8,333 nt of DNA. Source: Deltaproteobacteria bacterium (GTDB taxonomy: Bacteria; Bdellovibrionota; JACOXK01; 2-02-FULL-40-11). The notes below the pieces were generated by a model, which was not told the DNA's origin, searched no databases, and worked only from the letters and a program-made list of their open reading frames with translations. Shown piece by piece: positions 5,135 to 8,333 of the stretch. Within the stretch, counting starts at the first letter, position 1. Every line of letters starts with the position of its first letter. The position numbers and the translations under genes are program-made. The stretch covers positions 1-8,333 of the forward strand of contig JACPST010000061.1 in assembly GCA_016193165.1 (NCBI GenBank), given 5' to 3'.

Positions 5135-6460
5135 ATGTTTACAATTTTAAAAAAGTTTTCTAATTTAATTCTTTTTTTATTATTGCTATATTCTGTATCT
5201 CATTATATTAAAACCGGCATTTTTTTTTCATTTCAAAGAGACTTTATCGCGGGTGAATTATCAGCAGTCTGGCCAACCAAATGGGCATGGAAAATAAATC
5301 CTGATCTCATTCAGCAAAATCCCTCTGTCTTAGACTGGATGGGCAATAAAATAGATCAAAAAAAATGGCATCAAGGTCCTGTGCTCCATTATGTCCTCTT
5401 TCCCTTTTTATACTTTAAATCTTTTAAAACCGCCTCTTACGTATGGCTTATCTGTTGCCACATTTTTTTAATAATCAGCATGATTCTTTGGTATGATATT
5501 CTTTTTTTAAGATCGGGATTACATACCATCTCAACTCTTATTCTCTATATTACTCTTTGGCTTAATTTTGTCCCCCTTTATGATACCTTATCCATGCGTA
5601 TTGGGATTCTTGAATTTTTCTTTTTCACATTGAGTATTTATACTTTTCTGAAGAAACTAAAACCACTTTCAGGCTTTCTCCTGGGCCTGGCGATTATGAC
5701 CAAGTTCCTTCCTATTCTATTTGTGCCCTATTTTGCTTTGAAAAGAGAATTTAAAATGGTGATCTCTAGCTCTCTAACAGTATTGGCACTTATTGTTATC
5801 ACTCAATTTACGCTAGGATGGGAACATAGTGTCATGTTTAGTAATAAGCATGGGACATACTCTTCTGTCGGAGAATGCCAAACCTATTACAATTGTGCTT
5901 ATTTTGAATTTCAATCGATTACCAATTTAATTTTTAGATTGTTTTGCGATACACCCAGCTCTGCTCATCTATCTTCTTTTTGGTTTTGTACGGTACAGCA
6001 CCCCTTTATTGCAAAATGGATCGTAAAGATACTCCTGTACAGCATGATTATTTTTTACAGCATATATTTCTGTGTGCTCAGGAAAAAGTCTGATTTTCTT
6101 TGGGATATATCGATGCTCTTGATCTTAATGATCGGACTCGCTCCTCATAATCATGTTTATTTTTTCCTCTTTTTCCTAATACCGTTTTCACTGGGGCTTC
6201 ATTACTGGATTGTGTTTTCAAACTCACTGCCTAGGAAAGAAAAAGGGAGTGATTTTATAGTTCTTGTTATTTCATATCTCTTAATTGGCGTCTTTTTTCC
6301 TTATTCTATATTAAAATATTTATTTAATTTATATTCATTGCGTTTTATCGAAGTTTATCAATTTTATTCTATTCCCGTCTACGGTTACTTAATTCTTTTG
6401 ACATGGCTTACCACCAAAGGATTTCGTGGGAAATGTCTTTTAAAAATATCTAATAGCTAG
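5135..6460 (+). CDS. Polytopic membrane protein, GT87/DUF2029-like glycosyltransferase
   Basis: 441 residues from ATG 5135. A longer reading from TTG 5078 would run through the tRNA and is rejected. About 10-12 hydrophobic segments are visible, for example near 8-27, 101-124, 128-146, 156-172, 176-200, 208-228, 295-313, 322-358, 373-395 and 410-426. The layout suggests a GT-C fold using a lipid-linked sugar donor: an acidic QRDFIAG (34-40, candidate catalytic D36) in the first extracytoplasmic loop after TM1, then KINPDLIQQNP (53-63), HQGPVLHYVLFPF (79-91) and GLAIMTKFLPILFVPYFAL (184-202), the last typical of GT87-like proteins. It could mannosylate or otherwise decorate an envelope glycan or lipid; donor and acceptor are unknown. 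There is no Shine-Dalgarno and only 11 nt separate it from the tRNA, so it may be read from the tRNA promoter. It overlaps the convergent next gene by 11 bp. Confidence 0.65.
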   Translation: MFTILKKFSNLILFLLLLYSVSHYIKTGIFFSFQRDFIAGELSAVWPTKWAWKINPDLIQQNPSVLDWMGNKIDQKKWHQGPVLHYVLFPFLYFKSFKTASYVWLICCHIFLIISMILWYDILFLRSGLHTISTLILYITLWLNFVPLYDTLSMRIGILEFFFFTLSIYTFLKKLKPLSGFLLGLAIMTKFLPILFVPYFALKREFKMVISSSLTVLALIVITQFTLGWEHSVMFSNKHGTYSSVGECQTYYNCAYFEFQSITNLIFRLFCDTPSSAHLSSFWFCTVQHPFIAKWIVKILLYSMIIFYSIYFCVLRKKSDFLWDISMLLILMIGLAPHNHVYFFLFFLIPFSLGLHYWIVFSNSLPRKEKGSDFIVLVISYLLIGVFFPYSILKYLFNLYSLRFIEVYQFYSIPVYGYLILLTWLTTKGFRGKCLLKISNS

Positions 6461-7733
6461 GCATAATGAAAGGAGTGCGAATTTCTTTTTGAAGAAGACA
6501 AACTCTCTTTCGAATTTCATCTTGAGGGAGATGACTATCCATTTTTTCTGTATCTGCTCCAGGACGGTTTGTAAAATCAATGATATCTGTTCGATGAAAA
6601 TAATTCTTCTTAACAATCTGTCTTGTTTCCTCTAATTCTTCTAAAGTCTCACCAGGGAAGCCCGCAATAATTTGTGTCCCAAGAGTCACCTTTGGAGCTC
6701 TTCTCCTAAATTCTAAAATATGAGGTAAAACCTGTTCCATCTGATAGGCTCGTCTCATTCGACGAAGTACAGAATTGCTTCCACTTTGTAGCGGAAACTG
6801 CAGAAAACGAATTTTTCCAAGTTTAGAGATCTTAACTAAGTCACTGCCATGTAAACGAAGCCAGCGTGGATCAATGAAATTAATATACAAATAGAATTCC
6901 TCTTTAATACGATGAATGTGCTCTAATAAATCTACGACAGTAGCGCCCAAATCTACTCCGTAGGCTCCTACATCTTCACTAGTGAGGATAATTTTTTTTA
7001 CCCCATCGGCACATAGAGATTGAATTTTTTCGATAATAAAACTAATAGGAAGACTTGCCGTTTCGCCTTTGGACATGGGAATAACGCAAAAACTACAATT
7101 TCCCAGGCATCCTTGGCTCACACTAATCGCATAGGCTTTGACATTGGCAGCTTGTGAATAATCCAGAAATCTTCCAAGCCAGGGGATCCAGTGAAGGGAA
7201 ATTACATTATCAATTTGATGGGCCAGTGTGCAAGCATAAATACCCAAACGAAGTCCCAAGGAGACATCTGTGTAATCTGCTCCCATGAATCTTCCTCGAA
7301 TGTTATAAGGATCTAAAAACTTGGCCTCCTCTTCATCTAAGTCCAAAATTTGAGCTAAATGCTTTTCATTTTTTGGAGAGAAAAAATCTCCTTTATAATA
7401 TTCTTGTAAGCGTTTGGGATTTATTCCAGCCAAACAGCCACAGACAATAATTTTTGCCCCCCCTTTTGCCAGAGTTTCACTTTTTTTAACCATTTCAAGA
7501 GACATATCTTCTCTCTGCTGAGTAACAGCACAGGTGTCTACCAAAATAATATCTGCCTCTTTAATATTTTTTGTAGAAACTGCGCCATGATATTGGACAA
7601 AATCTTCATAGCGCTTCATGTAGATTCGAGTGTTGGTGCAGCTCACCTGATCCGTGACATGTACTTTTTTTCCTTTAAGCTTTAGAGATTTTGATGGAGC
7701 TGATTTTAAGCCTACAAATTCAATATTACTCAT
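6450..7733 (-). CDS. Radical-SAM methylthiotransferase-family protein, CDKAL1/e-MtaB-like core, no TRAM domain
   Basis: 427 residues. The N-terminal MTTase domain (UPF0004) has its three cluster cysteines: VSCTNTR (C32), VDTCAVTQQRE (C68) and CGC (C100, C98 adjacent). The radical-SAM domain has SQGCLGNCSFC (C209, C213, C216), the CX3CX2C that binds the SAM-cleaving 4Fe-4S cluster. LTSEDVGAYGVDLG (250-263), FPLQSGSNSVLRRMRRAY (313-330) and IIAGFPGETLEE (355-366) continue the core. Family members (MiaB, RimO, MtaB, CDKAL1) insert a methylthio group into tRNA bases or ribosomal protein S12. TSEDxGAYG is, as I recall, closest to the archaeal/eukaryotic t6A37 type (CDKAL1, e-MtaB). Oddities: about 20 extra residues before C32; about 109 residues between C100 and C209, against about 71 recalled for MiaB; and an end at residue 427 shortly after the radical-SAM domain, with no TRAM domain. 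No Shine-Dalgarno is seen. Substrate unknown. Confidence 0.85.
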   Translation of the reverse strand: MSNIEFVGLKSAPSKSLKLKGKKVHVTDQVSCTNTRIYMKRYEDFVQYHGAVSTKNIKEADIILVDTCAVTQQREDMSLEMVKKSETLAKGGAKIIVCGCLAGINPKRLQEYYKGDFFSPKNEKHLAQILDLDEEEAKFLDPYNIRGRFMGADYTDVSLGLRLGIYACTLAHQIDNVISLHWIPWLGRFLDYSQAANVKAYAISVSQGCLGNCSFCVIPMSKGETASLPISFIIEKIQSLCADGVKKIILTSEDVGAYGVDLGATVVDLLEHIHRIKEEFYLYINFIDPRWLRLHGSDLVKISKLGKIRFLQFPLQSGSNSVLRRMRRAYQMEQVLPHILEFRRRAPKVTLGTQIIAGFPGETLEELEETRQIVKKNYFHRTDIIDFTNRPGADTEKMDSHLPQDEIRKRVCLLQKEIRTPFIMPSY

Positions 7734-7745
7734 ATAATCATTCTA

Positions 7746-7801
7746 ATTTATGACTTGCATCATTGACCTTAGTACATCTATATTAAAATGTAGTCATAAA
7801 T
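7746..7801. repeat. 10-bp inverted repeat with 36-nt spacer in the divergent promoter region
   Basis: ATTTATGACT (7746-7755) is the exact reverse complement of AGTCATAAAT (7792-7801). The arms flank the + strand promoter candidate at 7763-7789. The layout could be two operator half-sites bound by a looped or dimeric regulator, or a weak stem-loop. Confidence 0.55.
7763..7789 (+). promoter_or_regulatory. Weak promoter candidate for the methyltransferase gene
   Basis: TTGACC (7763-7768, 5 of 6) and TAAAAT (7784-7789, 5 of 6) are separated by 15 nt, shorter than the ideal 17. Transcription would start near 7796, inside the right arm of the inverted repeat, leaving a leader of about 50 nt. Confidence 0.3.
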
Positions 7802-7844
7802 AATATTTTTTAACAAGAATTATTTTCTTAGAACATAAAACTTT

Positions 7845-8333
7845 ATGCTTGAAATGATCAAAAGTTGCGCTATCTGTGAACCACAGACGCCTTCTTTTGT
7901 TTTATATCCTGCCACATTGAATATCCATGAACTGAATGAGCAAAAATGGAGCGCTCGTAAGATTCCTGACGGGACTCATCATCAAATGCATCGCTGTCTA
8001 GGATGTGGACTTATTTTTTCTAGTCCGATTGTGGATTTGGAAAAAATCAACGTTTTATATAGGGATAGTGCGTATACCTATAAAGAAGAAATTGAAAATT
8101 TAAAATTAACCTACGGATATTATTTACAAAAAATAAGTCCTCTTTTATCAAGCAAAGATTGTTTGCTTGAGATTGGATGCGGAAGTGGATTCTTTTTAGA
8201 AAAAGCCCTTGAGATGGGATTTAAAAAAGCTTATGGAATTGAACCTAGTTTAAAGGCAGTGGATCAGGCTTTACCTGACATTAAACAAAATATTTATACA
8301 GGCATGTTTCAAGATAGACTTTATCCTTCTAAA
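7845..8333 (+). CDS. Class I SAM-dependent methyltransferase with zinc-binding N-terminus (partial, 3' end missing)
   Basis: Open from ATG 7845 to the window edge, giving 163 residues. A second in-frame ATG at 7854 is equally possible, and neither has a Shine-Dalgarno. The N-terminus has two CxxC knuckles, CAIC (8-11) and RCLGCGLIFSSP (50-61, C51 and C54), spaced as in zinc-binding heads of sugar and O-antigen-type methyltransferases. YRDSAY (72-77) resembles the family's YY-dY stretch. The Rossmann methyltransferase domain begins near residue 105: LLEIGCGSGFFLEKA (107-121) is SAM-binding motif I, and YGIEPS (130-135) is motif II with the acidic residue that binds the SAM ribose. The likely role is methylation of a nucleotide sugar or glycan intermediate; the acceptor is unknown. 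With the GT87-like protein nearby, it suggests a surface-glycan locus extending to the right. The gene is divergent from the methylthiotransferase-family gene across 111 bp. Confidence 0.85.
   Translation, partial: MLEMIKSCAICEPQTPSFVLYPATLNIHELNEQKWSARKIPDGTHHQMHRCLGCGLIFSSPIVDLEKINVLYRDSAYTYKEEIENLKLTYGYYLQKISPLLSSKDCLLEIGCGSGFFLEKALEMGFKKAYGIEPSLKAVDQALPDIKQNIYTGMFQDRLYPSK

Larger units (their letters stand above)
7734..7844. other. Divergent intergenic region, very AT-rich
   Basis: This 111-bp stretch separates the divergent starts of the methylthiotransferase-family gene (-) and the methyltransferase gene (+). It contains a widely spaced inverted repeat and a weak + strand promoter candidate. 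Neither start codon has a recognisable Shine-Dalgarno. I could not find a convincing - strand promoter. Confidence 0.7.

Noticed and set aside
7734..7844. Sigma70 promoter for the methylthiotransferase-family gene on the - strand
   Set aside because: TAATAT-like hexamers occur, but none has an acceptable -35 at 16-18 nt. In such AT-rich sequence a -10 alone is not evidence.
1..8333. CRISPR array, insertion sequence, phage or toxin-antitoxin genes
   Set aside because: No spaced direct repeats, terminal inverted repeats flanking a transposase, or recognisable mobile or defence proteins were found on either strand.

Overview
The window is 8.3 kb of gene-dense, AT-rich bacterial DNA. It holds eight protein-coding genes, two of them cut by the window edges, and one tRNA gene. 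Signal peptides and a polytopic glycosyltransferase-type membrane protein suggest a Gram-negative-like envelope. Taxonomy is not settled. The secreted EHxGx protein and the mixture of genes with and without Shine-Dalgarno sequences would fit an uncultured environmental lineage, but that is inference only.

Left block (1-1605, + strand): the last 41 codons of an unidentified gene, a small secreted protein with a tandem EHxGx repeat, and an exported transglutaminase-like protein with an intact Cys-His-Asp triad. The three are packed tightly (24-nt gap, then a 17-nt overlap) and probably form one operon acting outside the cytoplasm.

Middle block (4971 down to 1602, - strand): adenosine deaminase (add), ATP-dependent PEP carboxykinase (pckA) and a TIGR02757/DUF2400 protein, again close together (30-nt gap, 20-nt overlap). 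This is central and purine metabolism. The block meets the left block tail to tail, with stop codons overlapping by 4 bp inside a 12-bp palindrome.

Hinge (4972-5134): a compact divergent control region. The candidate promoter for add (- strand) and the candidate promoter for a tRNA-Arg(UCG) gene (+ strand) share almost the same -35 bases. The tRNA is followed after only 11 nt by the ATG of a membrane protein gene that has no ribosome binding site.

Right block (5135-8333): a GT-C/GT87-like polytopic membrane protein (+), a radical-SAM methylthiotransferase-family protein (-), and the start of a class I SAM methyltransferase with a zinc-binding N-terminus (+). The first and last look like surface-glycan functions. 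The methylthiotransferase is the most unusual gene here. It keeps all six expected cluster cysteines and carries a CDKAL1/e-MtaB-like TSEDxGAYG motif. It also has an N-terminal extension and an enlarged linker between its two cluster domains, and it ends before any TRAM RNA-binding domain. No phage, transposase, CRISPR array or toxin-antitoxin gene is visible, and no stretch over 300 bases lacks a gene.
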